A stretch of DNA of 41,037 nucleotides, taken from Polaromonas sp. (lineage in GTDB: Bacteria > Pseudomonadota > Gammaproteobacteria > Burkholderiales > Burkholderiaceae_C). Of this stretch, positions 1 through 8,181 are shown in pieces. The notes beneath the pieces are model-generated. The model saw only the letters and a program-made list of their open reading frames with translations. It made no database searches and was not told the origin of the DNA. The stretch covers positions 1 to 41,037 of the forward strand of contig JAKFXR010000068.1 in the NCBI GenBank assembly GCA_021731285.1, in the 5' to 3' direction. Every line of letters starts with the position of its first letter. Position 1 is the stretch's first letter. The position numbers and the translations under genes are program-made.

Positions 1-953
1 TGGCCGAGCTGCTCCAGCAGGCAGGCCTGCCCGACGGGGTTTTCAATGTGGTGCAGGGGGACAAGGAGGCGGTCGATGCCCTGCTGGTTCACCCCGACGT
101 CAAAGCCGTGTCCTTTGTCGGCTCCACCCCGATTGCCAACTACATCTACGAGACCGGCGCGCACCACGGCAAGCGTGTACAGGCGCTGGGCGGCGCGAAA
201 AACCACATGGTGGTCATGCCCGACGCCGACCTGGAGCAGGCGGTCGATGCGCTGATCGGCGCCGGCTACGGTTCCGCCGGCGAGCGCTGCATGGCGATTT
301 CGGTGGCGGTGCTGGTCGGCAACGTGGCCGAGAAACTGGTGCCCATGCTGCAAGCGCGCGCCAAAACGCTGGTGGTGAAAAACGGCGTCAACCTGGATGC
401 GGAAATGGGTCCCATCGTCACTGCCGCCGCGCACAGCCGCATCACCGGCTATATCGACACCGGTGTGAAAGAAGGCGCTACGCTGCTGGTCGACGGCCGC
501 AGCTTCACGGGTGCACAGGCCGGCAGCGGTTGCGAGAAGGGTTTCTGGATGGGCGGTTCGCTGTTTGACCATGTGACGCCCGACATGCGCATCTACAAGG
601 AAGAAATTTTTGGCCCGGTGCTGGGCTGTGTACGGGTCAAGGACCTGGCCGAAGCGGTGGAACTGATCAACGCCCACGAGTTTGGCAACGGCGTGAGTTG
701 CTTCACCCGCGACGGCAACGTGGCGCGCGAGTTCTCACGCCGCATCCAGGTCGGCATGGTCGGCATCAATGTGCCGATTCCTGTGCCCATGGCCTGGCAT
801 GGTTTTGGCGGCTGGAAGAAAAGTCTTTTCGGTGACATGCACGCCTATGGCGAAGAAGGCGTGCGGTTTTATACCAAGCAAAAATCCATCATGCAGCGCT
901 GGCCCGAGAGCATTGGCAAGGGCGCAGAGTTTGTGATGCCGACGGCCAGGTGA
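1..953 (+). CDS. mmsA: Methylmalonate-semialdehyde dehydrogenase (CoA-acylating), 3' part
   Basis: This is the C-terminal part of an aldehyde dehydrogenase; the reading frame is open from base 3 and its start lies upstream of the window. The visible protein carries the NAD-fold segment [13 protein letters not shown], the run [21 protein letters not shown] and the catalytic cysteine in GSAGERCMA (codon 288-290). The C-terminal part has KEEIFGPVL and [16 protein letters not shown]. The family oxidises methylmalonate or malonate semialdehyde to propionyl-CoA or acetyl-CoA with NAD+ and CoA in valine and related catabolism. GERCMA and the GGAKNH run fit the MmsA/IolA branch better than generic aldehyde dehydrogenases. 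Substrate choice within that branch cannot be settled here. The stop is TGA at 951-953. Confidence 0.88.
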   Translation, partial: AELLQQAGLPDGVFNVVQGDKEAVDALLVHPDVKAVSFVGSTPIANYIYETGAHHGKRVQALGGAKNHMVVMPDADLEQAVDALIGAGYGSAGERCMAISVAVLVGNVAEKLVPMLQARAKTLVVKNGVNLDAEMGPIVTAAAHSRITGYIDTGVKEGATLLVDGRSFTGAQAGSGCEKGFWMGGSLFDHVTPDMRIYKEEIFGPVLGCVRVKDLAEAVELINAHEFGNGVSCFTRDGNVAREFSRRIQVGMVGINVPIPVPMAWHGFGGWKKSLFGDMHAYGEEGVRFYTKQKSIMQRWPESIGKGAEFVMPTAR

Positions 954-1030
954 GCCACTGCCTGCATCGGGTTATCCCGTAGCCACCTTCGGTCGCGCAG
1001 GGCGCATCCGATGCAGCGCTTTGTCCTTTA

Positions 1031-1109
1031 TTGACTCGCGTCAACTTGAGATAGAGGCTTGCGTCAAAATTTCCCAAATTTCTCATGTAAGCTTCACGAC
1101 AGCTATAAA
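1031..1109 (+). promoter_or_regulatory. Candidate promoter region of the pnt operon with an FNR/DNR-like palindrome
   Basis: The 228-bp gap between mmsA and pntAA holds a palindrome TTGACTCGCGTCAA (1031-1044). Its 5-bp arms and 4-bp spacer match the FNR/DNR layout, but the inner pair is C/G rather than T/A. Downstream is a good -10-like hexamer TATAAA (1104-1109) without a convincing -35. If that -10 is used, the palindrome centres near -78. Both assignments are inference from sequence only. Confidence 0.3.
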
Positions 1110-1181
1110 TCTGCCCGCCCACCGTGCGCCGGCGCAGATCACGTAGACCCACCATAAGACAAACGGATTGAGGAGAAACCC

Positions 1182-2297
1182 ATGCTGATTGGGGTGCCCG
1201 CAGAAATCATGGACGGCGAAACACGCGTCGCCATCACGCCCGAAACCGCCAAAAAGCTCAAAGCCCAGGGCCACACCATTCGTGTGCAGTCGGGAGCCGG
1301 CACGGCGGCCAGTGTCCCCGATGACGCCTACACGGCCGTAGGTGCCGAGATCACCGACGCGGCAGGCGCTTACGCCGCCGACATCGTGCTCAAGGTGCGT
1401 TGCCCGGTGGACAGCGAGATCAAACTCGCCAAGGCCGGCGGCGTGCTGGTCGGCATGCTCAATCCCTTCGACGCGGCCGGGCTGCAGCGCCTGGCCGGGG
1501 CGCAGCTGACCTCGTTTGCGCTGGAAGCCGCGCCGCGCACCAGCCGCGCCCAGAGCATGGACGTGCTGTCTTCCCAGGCCAACATCGCCGGCTACAAGGC
1601 CGTGATGATGGCCGCAGAAAAATACCAGCGCTTCTTCCCCATGCTGATGACCGCAGCCGGCACCGTCAAGGCCGCCCGTGTGGTGATTTTGGGCGTTGGC
1701 GTGGCCGGGCTGCAGGCCATCGCCACGGCCAAGCGCCTGGGCGCGGTGATTGAGGCCAGCGACGTGCGCCCCAGCGTGAAGGAGCAGGTCGAGTCACTGG
1801 GCGGCAAGTTCATTGACGTGGCCTACGAAACCGATGAAGAGCGCGAAGCCGCTGTCGGTGTCGGCGGTTATGCCAAACCCATGCCGCCAAGCTGGCTGGA
1901 GCGCCAAAAGGCCGAAGTCGCCAAACGCGTGGCTCTGGCCGACATCGTCATCACCACCGCCTTGATTCCCGGCCGCGCAGCCCCTGTGCTGGTGACCGAA
2001 GACATGGTCAAGGCCATGAAGCCCGGCAGCGTGATCGTCGATCTGGCCGCACCGCAAGGCGGCAACTGCCCGCTGACCGAGCCCGGCAAAACCGTGGTCA
2101 AACACGGCGTCACCCTGATTGGCGAGACCAATGTGGCCTCGCTCGTCGCGGCAGACGCCAGCGCCCTGTATGCGCGCAACCTGCTGGACTTCCTCAAGCT
2201 GATCATCAGCAAAGAGGGCACGCTCAACATCGACATGGCCGACGACATCGTTGCGGCCTGCCTGATGACGCAGGGTGGCGAGGTCAAGCGCAAATAG
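1182..2297 (+). CDS. pntAA: NAD(P) transhydrogenase subunit alpha part 1 (dI domain)
   Basis: This 371-aa protein is the soluble NAD(H)-binding dI component of proton-translocating transhydrogenase, which moves hydride from NADH to NADP+ at the cost of the proton gradient. The N-terminus MLIGVPAEIMDGETRVAITP is typical of the AlaDH/PNT fold. The SRAQSMDVLSSQANIAGY segment (about 121-138) corresponds to the mobile nucleotide loop, and the Rossmann motif GVGVAGLQA lies at 171-179. ATG 1182 has a strong AGGAG ribosome site about 10 bases upstream. The protein ends after dI; the membrane part of the alpha subunit is a separate gene, the split arrangement known from Rhodospirillum rubrum. It is first in a pntAA-pntAB-pntB operon. 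Confidence 0.95.
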   Translation: MLIGVPAEIMDGETRVAITPETAKKLKAQGHTIRVQSGAGTAASVPDDAYTAVGAEITDAAGAYAADIVLKVRCPVDSEIKLAKAGGVLVGMLNPFDAAGLQRLAGAQLTSFALEAAPRTSRAQSMDVLSSQANIAGYKAVMMAAEKYQRFFPMLMTAAGTVKAARVVILGVGVAGLQAIATAKRLGAVIEASDVRPSVKEQVESLGGKFIDVAYETDEEREAAVGVGGYAKPMPPSWLERQKAEVAKRVALADIVITTALIPGRAAPVLVTEDMVKAMKPGSVIVDLAAPQGGNCPLTEPGKTVVKHGVTLIGETNVASLVAADASALYARNLLDFLKLIISKEGTLNIDMADDIVAACLMTQGGEVKRK

Positions 2298-2369
2298 GTT
2301 CTCGCAGATTCATCGAGATTAATTGTTCAGGGGCGGCAGGCCATGCCGGCCCATCAGGAGAAGAAGACC

Positions 2370-2711
2370 ATGGATGCAGTGTCCCCCACCATCATCAACC
2401 TCATCATTTTTGTGCTGGCCATCTACGTGGGTTACCACGTGGTGTGGACCGTCACGCCGGCCCTGCACACACCGCTGATGGCGGTGACCAATGCGATCTC
2501 GGCCATCGTGATCGTCGGCGCCATGCTGGCAGCTGCGCTGACCATCACGCCGCTGGGCAAAACCATGGGCGTGCTGGCAGTGGCGCTGGCTGCGGTCAAC
2601 GTGTTTGGCGGCTTCCTCGTCACACGGCGCATGCTGGAGATGTTCAGGAAGAAAGAAAAGAAAACAGCCGCGCCTGCAACTGATGCGGCTGGATCGGGAG
2701 TGGCCAAATGA
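2370..2711 (+). CDS. pntAB: NAD(P) transhydrogenase subunit alpha part 2 (membrane)
   Basis: This 113-aa hydrophobic protein supplies the alpha-side membrane helices (part of dII) of transhydrogenase. Three hydrophobic stretches are visible: about residues 7-28 ([18 protein letters not shown]), 37-60 and 63-80. A charged KKEKK tail follows. I prefer ATG 2370 because AGGAG at 2356-2360 lies nine bases upstream; an in-frame ATG at 2343 would add nine residues and has a poorer site. The TGA stop overlaps the pntB ATG (ATGA at 2708-2711), so the two are probably translationally coupled and made in matched amounts. Confidence 0.92.
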   Translation: MDAVSPTIINLIIFVLAIYVGYHVVWTVTPALHTPLMAVTNAISAIVIVGAMLAAALTITPLGKTMGVLAVALAAVNVFGGFLVTRRMLEMFRKKEKKTAAPATDAAGSGVAK

Positions 2712-4141
2712 GCATGAATCTTGTCACGCTGCTGTACCTGGTGGCCTCGGTTTGTTTTATCCAGGCGCTCAAAGGCCTGTCCCACCCCACGACTTCGATT
2801 CGCGGCAACCTGTTCGGCATGGTCGGCATGGCGATTGCGGTGCTGACCACTGGCGCGCTGATTGTCCAGATCTCTGGCGGCAAGGCTGCCGGCATGGTGT
2901 ACGTGCTGGCCGCCCTGGTCGTCGGTGGCGCCGCGGGCACGCTGATGGCCAAACGCGTGGAGATGACCAAAATGCCGGAGCTGGTTGCCTTCATGCACAG
3001 CATGATCGGTCTGGCGGCCGTGTTTATCGCTGTGGCGGCCATGGCCGAGCCCGACGCTTTTGGCATCGTGGCTCAGGGCCTGGGTACCGCGGCGATTCCT
3101 GCTGGTAACCGGCTGGAGCTTTTCCTCGGCGCAGCCATCGGTGCGGTGACCTTCAGCGGATCGGTCATTGCTTTCGGCAAGCTCAGCGGCAAGTACAAGT
3201 TCCGCCTGTTTCAGGGCGCACCGGTCACTTTTTCCGGCCAGCACATGCTCAATCTGGCGCTGGGTATTGCGACGCTGGCTTTCGGCCTGGTGTTCATGTT
3301 CACCGGCAACTGGACGGCCTTTTTTGCGATGCTCGCCCTGTCTTTTGTGCTGGGCGTGCTGATCATCATCCCCATCGGCGGGGCTGACATGCCGGTGGTG
3401 GTGTCCATGCTCAACAGTTACTCGGGCTGGGCCGCGGCCGGCATCGGCTTTTCGCTGAACAACGCGATGTTGATTGTTGCCGGTTCCCTGGTGGGCTCCT
3501 CCGGCGCCATCCTGTCCTACATCATGTGCAAGGCGATGAACCGCTCTTTCTTCAACGTGATTCTGGGTGGCTTTGGCGGCGAAGCGGGCACTGCAGCGGC
3601 TGGCGCGAAGGAGCAGCGCCCCGTCAAGTCGGGCTCGGCTGACGATGCCGCTTTCATTCTGGGCAATGCGGAAACCGTCATCATCGTGCCGGGTTATGGC
3701 CTGGCGGTTGCGCGGGCGCAGCACTCGGTCAAGGAACTCGCACAAAAGCTGATCGACCGCGGTGTGACAGTCAAGTACGCGATCCACCCGGTGGCGGGCC
3801 GCATGCCTGGCCACATGAACGTCTTGCTGGCCGAGGCCGAAGTGCCTTACGACCAGGTGCATGAAATGGAAGACATCAACGCCGAGTTTGGCCAGGCCGA
3901 TGTGGCCATCATCCTGGGCGCCAACGACGTGGTCAACCCTGCGGCGCACGTCAAGGGCAGTGCCATTTACGGCATGCCCATTCTTGAGGCCTACAAGGCC
4001 AAGACCGTCATCGTCAACAAACGCTCCATGGCCGCCGGGTATGCCGGGCTGGACAATGAGCTGTTCTACATGGACAAGACCATGATGGTGTTTGGCGACG
4101 CCAAAAAAGTGATCGAAGACATGGGCAAGGCCATCGAATAG
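2708..4141 (+). CDS. pntB: NAD(P) transhydrogenase subunit beta
   Basis: This 477-aa subunit carries most of the proton-conducting membrane domain dII and the NADP(H)-binding dIII. Residues 1 to about 265 contain roughly nine hydrophobic segments. The C-terminal domain shows the NADP motif [12 protein letters not shown] and the conserved runs [32 protein letters not shown] and [18 protein letters not shown]. Together with PntAA and PntAB it forms the inner-membrane pump that sets the NADPH/NADH balance. The length matches the family. The start overlaps the pntAB stop by four bases. It is the last gene of the operon, with only a weak hairpin behind it. Confidence 0.96.
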   Translation: MSMNLVTLLYLVASVCFIQALKGLSHPTTSIRGNLFGMVGMAIAVLTTGALIVQISGGKAAGMVYVLAALVVGGAAGTLMAKRVEMTKMPELVAFMHSMIGLAAVFIAVAAMAEPDAFGIVAQGLGTAAIPAGNRLELFLGAAIGAVTFSGSVIAFGKLSGKYKFRLFQGAPVTFSGQHMLNLALGIATLAFGLVFMFTGNWTAFFAMLALSFVLGVLIIIPIGGADMPVVVSMLNSYSGWAAAGIGFSLNNAMLIVAGSLVGSSGAILSYIMCKAMNRSFFNVILGGFGGEAGTAAAGAKEQRPVKSGSADDAAFILGNAETVIIVPGYGLAVARAQHSVKELAQKLIDRGVTVKYAIHPVAGRMPGHMNVLLAEAEVPYDQVHEMEDINAEFGQADVAIILGANDVVNPAAHVKGSAIYGMPILEAYKAKTVIVNKRSMAAGYAGLDNELFYMDKTMMVFGDAKKVIEDMGKAIE

Positions 4142-4155
4142 ATTCCGTGCTGGCT

Positions 4156-4177
4156 TTCATGCGTCAGGCTGCATGAA
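4156..4177. terminator. Inverted repeat after pntB, possible weak terminator
   Basis: TTCATGC (4156-4162) and GCATGAA (4171-4177) are perfect 7-bp arms around an 8-base loop, 15 bases after the pntB stop. There is no T-run after it, so intrinsic termination would be weak. Confidence 0.3.
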
Positions 4178-4206
4178 TTAGAGGGCTTCCCCTTCTGATT
4201 TTTCGG

Positions 4207-4219
4207 TTTCCTAGGGAAA
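4207..4219. promoter_or_regulatory. Small palindrome upstream of fadD (possible operator)
   Basis: TTTCC-TAG-GGAAA is a perfect inverted repeat about 75 bases before the fadD ATG, in a 152-bp gap that otherwise shows nothing recognisable. It could be a repressor half-site pair or chance; no family is assigned. Confidence 0.2.
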
Positions 4220-4293
4220 ACGCAATAGCCCGCCGAGGGTTGCGCCCTGAAAATCCGGGACTGTTGTTCAATCGTCATCTGGAGAAGACAAGC

Positions 4294-5982
4294 ATGAATG
4301 CATCGACCGCCGATCGCCCCTGGCTGAGCGCCTACCCTGCGGGCGTGCCTGCCGACGTTGACACGTCGCAATACCCTTCGCTGGTCGCGCTGATGGAAGA
4401 GAGCTTTCGCAAGAACGGCTCCAAGGTAGCCTACAGCTTCATGGGCAAGGAAGTCACTTTCGGCCAGACCGACAGCCTGTCGCAGGCCTTCGCCTGCTAC
4501 CTGCAGAGCCTGGGCCTGAGCAAGGGCGACCGCGTCGCCATCATGATGCCCAATGTGCCGCAGTACCCGATCACCGTCGCGGCCATCCTGCGTGCAGGTT
4601 ATGTCGTGGTCAACGTCAACCCCCTGTACACGCCACGCGAGCTGGAGCACCAGCTCAAGGACTCCGGCGCCAAGGCGATTGTCATCATTGAAAACTTTGC
4701 CAACACGCTGGAGCAGTGCATTGCCAATACGCCGGTCAAGCATGTGGTGCTCGCCGCCATGGGTGACCAGCTCGGCATGCTCAAGGGCGCGCTGGTCAAC
4801 TATGTGGTGCGTAACGTCAAGAAGATGGTGCCCACCTTCAACCTGCCAACGGCGGTGCGCTTCAATGATGCCGTCGCCCAGGGTACACGCGGCACCCTGA
4901 GCCGTCCCGAAATCAAGCCTGATGACGTCGCCGTGCTGCAGTACACGGGCGGCACTACAGGTGTCTCCAAAGGCGCGGTGTTGCTGCATCGCAATGTGAT
5001 TGCCAACGTGCTTCAGTCCGAAGCCTGGAACGGCCCGGCCATGGCCAGCATGGAGCCGGGTGTGCAGCCGGTTTACGTTTGCGCCTTGCCGCTGTATCAC
5101 ATCTTCGCGTTCACCGTGAACATGATGCTGGGCATGCGTACCGGCGGCAAAAACATCCTGATCCCCAACCCGCGCGATCTGCCGGCGGTGCTCAAGGAGC
5201 TGGCCAAGCACAAGATCAACAGTTTTCCTGCGGTCAACACATTGTTTAACGGCCTGGCCAATCACCCGGACTTCAACACGGTGGACTGGTCGCATCTGAA
5301 AATTTCTCTGGGTGGCGGCATGGCGGTCACGAGTGCGGTTGCCAAGCTCTGGCTCGAGAAAACCGGTTGCCCGATTTGCGAAGGTTATGGTCTGTCCGAA
5401 ACCTCGCCATCTGCCAGCTGCAACCCGACCAACAGCAAGTCCTTCACCGGCACCATCGGTGTGCCGATTCCCGGTACCTGGTTCAAGCTGCTCGATGACG
5501 ACGGCAATGAGGTGCCGCAGGGGCAGCCCGGCGAGATCGCCATCAAAGGCCCGCAGGTCATGGCTGGCTACTGGCAGCGGCCGGATGAGACCGCCAAGGT
5601 CATGACGCCGGATGGCTACTTCAAGTCCGGTGACATCGGAATCGTGGACGAGCGCGGTTTCTTCAAGATCGTGGACCGCAAGAAGGACATGATCCTGGTC
5701 AGCGGCTTCAACGTCTACCCCAACGAGGTGGAAGACGTGGTGGGCGGCATGGAAGGCGTGATGGAATGTGCCTGTGTCGGCGTGGCCGATGAAAAGTCCG
5801 GCGAAGCCGTCAAGCTGGTCATCGTCAAGAAAAATCCCGACCTGACTGAAGCCCAGGTGCGCGAGTTTTGCAAGACCAATCTCACGGGCTACAAGCAACC
5901 CAAAGTGGTGGAGTTCCGTACCGAGTTGCCAAAAACACCGGTGGGCAAAATTTTGCGCCGCGAACTGCGCGACAAGAAGTAG
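4294..5982 (+). CDS. fadD: Long-chain fatty acid--CoA ligase
   Basis: This 562-aa ANL-superfamily adenylate-forming enzyme activates fatty acids to acyl-CoA via an acyl-AMP. The P-loop-like motif YTGGTTGVSKG is at 217-227. The A5-type motif EGYGLSETSP, the hinge region DRKKDMILVSGFNVYPNEVE and the C-terminal catalytic-lysine motif PKTPVGKILRRELRD are all present. Length and motif wording match E. coli FadD (561 aa). I chose ATG 4294 (GGAG nine bases upstream); an in-frame TTG at 4240 would add 18 unconserved residues. It stands alone between the pnt operon and a strong terminator. Chain-length preference is inferred from family similarity. Confidence 0.93.
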   Translation: MNASTADRPWLSAYPAGVPADVDTSQYPSLVALMEESFRKNGSKVAYSFMGKEVTFGQTDSLSQAFACYLQSLGLSKGDRVAIMMPNVPQYPITVAAILRAGYVVVNVNPLYTPRELEHQLKDSGAKAIVIIENFANTLEQCIANTPVKHVVLAAMGDQLGMLKGALVNYVVRNVKKMVPTFNLPTAVRFNDAVAQGTRGTLSRPEIKPDDVAVLQYTGGTTGVSKGAVLLHRNVIANVLQSEAWNGPAMASMEPGVQPVYVCALPLYHIFAFTVNMMLGMRTGGKNILIPNPRDLPAVLKELAKHKINSFPAVNTLFNGLANHPDFNTVDWSHLKISLGGGMAVTSAVAKLWLEKTGCPICEGYGLSETSPSASCNPTNSKSFTGTIGVPIPGTWFKLLDDDGNEVPQGQPGEIAIKGPQVMAGYWQRPDETAKVMTPDGYFKSGDIGIVDERGFFKIVDRKKDMILVSGFNVYPNEVEDVVGGMEGVMECACVGVADEKSGEAVKLVIVKKNPDLTEAQVREFCKTNLTGYKQPKVVEFRTELPKTPVGKILRRELRDKK

Positions 5983-6000
5983 GTCTCCGCGCGTATCGTC

Positions 6001-6030
6001 AAAGGCGGCTCCGGCCGCCTTTTTCTTTTT
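6001..6030 (+). terminator. Rho-independent terminator of fadD
   Basis: AAAGGCGGC (6001-6009), a 4-base TCCG loop and GCCGCCTTT (6014-6022) form a perfect 9-bp stem followed by a T-rich run to 6030. It begins 18 bases after the fadD stop. Confidence 0.92.
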
Positions 6031-6071
6031 GCGCGGCATGCCTGCCTGCTCTATTGAGGCAAACTTCGGAA

Positions 6072-6803
6072 ATGATCAGAACCGCCATTCTCAGTGCGCT
6101 GGCCGAAGAGCAGCAGGGTTTGCTGGAGCTGCTGCAGCAGCCGGAAAAAATCAGCCATGCGGGGCGCGACTTCTGGCAGGGCCGGCTGCATGGTCAGGCT
6201 GTGGTGCTGGCGCTTTCACGTATCGGCAAGGTGGCGGCCGCCACCACCGCTACCGCGCTGATCGAGCGCTTTGAAGTCAGCCGTATCGTGTTTACCGGCG
6301 TGGCGGGGGGCATGGGCGAGGGTGTTCAGGTCGGGGATGTGGTGGTGGCGACGGAGTTCGTTCAGCATGACCTTGATGCCTCGCCGCTGTTTCCACAGTA
6401 TGAAGTTCCGCTGTACGGGCAGAGCCGCTTTGCCTGCGACGCAGCGCTTACGGCGCTGCTGCTGGAGGCGAGCCGGGTGGGACTGAAAAGCCTGGCGCTT
6501 CCCGCCGCGTCTTTGCTCCACCACGGCCTGATCGCCAGCGGCGATCGTTTTGTGTCGGGCGCTCAGGAGTCGCAGGCACTGCGTTCTGCGCTTCAGGTCG
6601 GCGGCCACGAGGTGCTGGCGGTGGAGATGGAAGGCGCAGCCGTCGCGCAGGTGTGTTTTGACTACGGCCTGCCGTTTGCCGCAGTGCGAACCATTTCAGA
6701 CCGTGCCGATGACCAGGCGCATGTGGATTTTCCCCTGTTCGTCAAAGAAGTGGCCAGCCGCTACGCTCAGGTGATTACCCAGCACCTGCTGAAATCGCTA
6801 TAA
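6072..6803 (+). CDS. mtnN: 5'-methylthioadenosine/S-adenosylhomocysteine nucleosidase (MTAN family)
   Basis: This 243-aa purine/uridine phosphorylase-fold protein should cleave adenine from methylthioadenosine and S-adenosylhomocysteine. Glutamates E12/E13 (ALAEEQ), the TGVAGGMGEGVQVGDVVVA segment (75-93), the VEMEGAA motif with E187, and SDRAD with D210 align with the catalytic E12, E174 and D197 of E. coli MtnN. It is slightly longer than the usual ~232 aa, with extra residues around 125-150. I chose ATG 6072 because frame-compatible sequence upstream runs through the fadD terminator. Its last codons and TAA lie inside a two-hairpin repeat. Another MTAN-like nucleoside hydrolase specificity cannot be excluded. 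Confidence 0.85.
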   Translation: MIRTAILSALAEEQQGLLELLQQPEKISHAGRDFWQGRLHGQAVVLALSRIGKVAAATTATALIERFEVSRIVFTGVAGGMGEGVQVGDVVVATEFVQHDLDASPLFPQYEVPLYGQSRFACDAALTALLLEASRVGLKSLALPAASLLHHGLIASGDRFVSGAQESQALRSALQVGGHEVLAVEMEGAAVAQVCFDYGLPFAAVRTISDRADDQAHVDFPLFVKEVASRYAQVITQHLLKSL

Positions 6804-6846
6804 AAACAATAGCGAACTTTGCCCGTCCGCCAGGGGCGGGGTGCCG
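6797..6846. repeat. Two-hairpin dispersed repeat, copy 1 (overlaps mtnN stop)
   Basis: GCTAT (6797-6801) pairs with ATAGC (6809-6813), and a second stem follows in TTTGCCCGTC...GGGGC (CCGCC 6827-6831 with GGCGG 6835-6839). Without gaps, about 31 of the first 50 positions match the copy at 11833; the differences fall mostly in loops. It lies between the convergent genes mtnN and corA and includes the mtnN TAA (6801-6803). Confidence 0.65.
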
Positions 6847-6930
6847 ACTTGACCAGCAAGTGAGCGCGCGCGGGCTCTCTTAATCAAGCAGGGGCCGCGG
6901 GTCCGGCTTTGCCGGCCCGCAGGCGCAGCG

Positions 6931-6979
6931 GCCCCCCTGGGGGGGCAGGGAGCTACACGCAGTGAGCGACCGTGGGGGC
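6931..6979. repeat. GC-rich dispersed repeat, copy 1
   Basis: This stretch shares ordered words with 14610-14656: GCCCCC, GGGGGGCAG, ACACG, AGTG and GTGGGGGC. It ends directly against the corA stop codon (6981-6983), between the convergent genes mtnN and corA. I recall similar elements scattered in Comamonadaceae genomes; this was not verified here. Confidence 0.6.
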
Positions 6980-6980
6980 C

Positions 6981-7967
6981 TTACTTCAACCAGCCGCGCC
7001 TGCGGAAGTACCACATCGGCACCAATGCGCTGACGGCCATCAGCAGCAAGGCCAGCGGGTAGCCCAACGCCCACTTGAGTTCGGGCATGAATTCAAAGTT
7101 CATGCCGTAACTGCTGGCCACCAGCGTGGGCGGCAGCAAGGCGACGCTGGCCACCGAGAACAGCTTGATGATCTTGTTCTGGTTGATGTTGATGAAACCA
7201 ACCGTGGCGTCCATCAGGAAGTTGATCTTGTCGAACAGGAAGGCGGTGTGGGAGTCGAGCGAGTCGATGTCCCGCAGAATCTGGCGCGCCTCCTCAAACT
7301 GCTCGGCGTTGAGCATTTTGCTGCGCATCATGAAGCTGACGGCACGGCGCGTGTCCATCATGTTGCGGCGTATGCGCCCGCTCAAGTCTTCGTGGCGGGC
7401 AATCGCGCCCAGCACTTCGCCGGCCAGCGCATCGGTCACGTCGCCGGACAGCACCTGGGCGCTGACTTTCTCCAGGGCGATGTAAATCCCTTCAAGGGTG
7501 TCGGCCGAGTATTCGGCGTCGGCGTCAAACAACTTGAGCAGCACTTCCTTGGCGTCTTCGATCAGCCCCGGCGCGCGGCGCGCGCGCATGCGCAGCAAAC
7601 GGAACACCGGCACGTCTTCGTCGTGGATGGAAAACAGCACGCCCTTGCTTTTGAGGTCGTCGTTGACCAGGTTGAGGATAAAGGCCACCCGCACTGTGCG
7701 CGGCTCTTCATCGTCGGCTACGAGGAAGTCGGAGCGGATGTGCAGTTCGCCATTGTCTTCTTCGTAAAAACGCGCCGACTCTTCAATGTCCTCGTCCATG
7801 GCGTCTTCGGGAATGGACAGGCCGTAGTACTGCTTGATCCAGCGTTTTTCTTCGAGGGTGGGAGACTCCAGGTCGACCCAGATCGGCTGGAATTTGGAGA
7901 GTTCTTCCAGGGATTCGATCTCTTCCTGGAAAAGCCGGCCGTTGGCGAGCGTGAAAATATTGAGCAT
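6981..7967 (-). CDS. corA: Magnesium/cobalt transporter CorA
   Basis: This 328-aa protein belongs to the CorA pentameric Mg2+ (and Co2+/Ni2+) channel family of the inner membrane. A large acidic, helical cytoplasmic domain (about 1-265) leads into two C-terminal membrane helices. The signature GMN sits in the loop (SSYGMNFEF), and a basic RRRGWLK tail follows. I start at ATG 7965-7967, MLNIFTLANGRLFQ, which has GGGAG six bases upstream; an in-frame ATG at 8000 would add 11 unconserved residues. It is transcribed alone, convergent with mtnN. Confidence 0.95.
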   Translation of the reverse strand: MLNIFTLANGRLFQEEIESLEELSKFQPIWVDLESPTLEEKRWIKQYYGLSIPEDAMDEDIEESARFYEEDNGELHIRSDFLVADDEEPRTVRVAFILNLVNDDLKSKGVLFSIHDEDVPVFRLLRMRARRAPGLIEDAKEVLLKLFDADAEYSADTLEGIYIALEKVSAQVLSGDVTDALAGEVLGAIARHEDLSGRIRRNMMDTRRAVSFMMRSKMLNAEQFEEARQILRDIDSLDSHTAFLFDKINFLMDATVGFININQNKIIKLFSVASVALLPPTLVASSYGMNFEFMPELKWALGYPLALLLMAVSALVPMWYFRRRGWLK

Positions 7968-8128
7968 GACTGGCTCCCAAGGGTTTGGGGGCGCCGGCAC
8001 GAAGCTGCGTCGCTTGCGCCGGCGGGGTTGTGGATGGTGGCATCGCTTTCAACCCCTTCAGCGACAACGGGTGCCGGTCTGCGGTGTTGAAAGCTAGCGA
8101 CTGGGGCTGCTTTCCAAGGATTTCTCCG

Positions 8129-8148
8129 TAATCAAGGTGCCGTGATTA
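8129..8148. other. Inverted repeat upstream of corA
   Basis: TAATCA (8129-8134) and TGATTA (8143-8148) flank an 8-base spacer about 160 bases upstream of the corA start and behind the patatin stop. It could be an operator or part of a patatin terminator; no T-run is present on the minus strand. Confidence 0.2.
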
Positions 8149-8181
8149 TGGCACTGCAGGCTGCGGCTGGCGTTGTTTTGC

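Noticed and set aside
2343..2369. Upstream ATG for pntAB
   Set aside because: ATG 2370 has a well-spaced AGGAG and begins the conserved hydrophobic sequence; the upstream ATG adds a charged, unconserved stretch.
4240..4293. TTG start for fadD
   Set aside because: Rare start codon, no ribosome site, and the extra residues do not resemble FadD.
4066..6039. A 657-codon open frame antisense to fadD, and similar long antisense frames opposite pnt (2432-3949), leuS (15127-16899), narG (25357-26697) and nrdJ (34568-35875)
   Set aside because: They mirror real genes in a high-GC genome, are rich in His/Gln/Arg low-complexity sequence, and show no domain or ribosome site.
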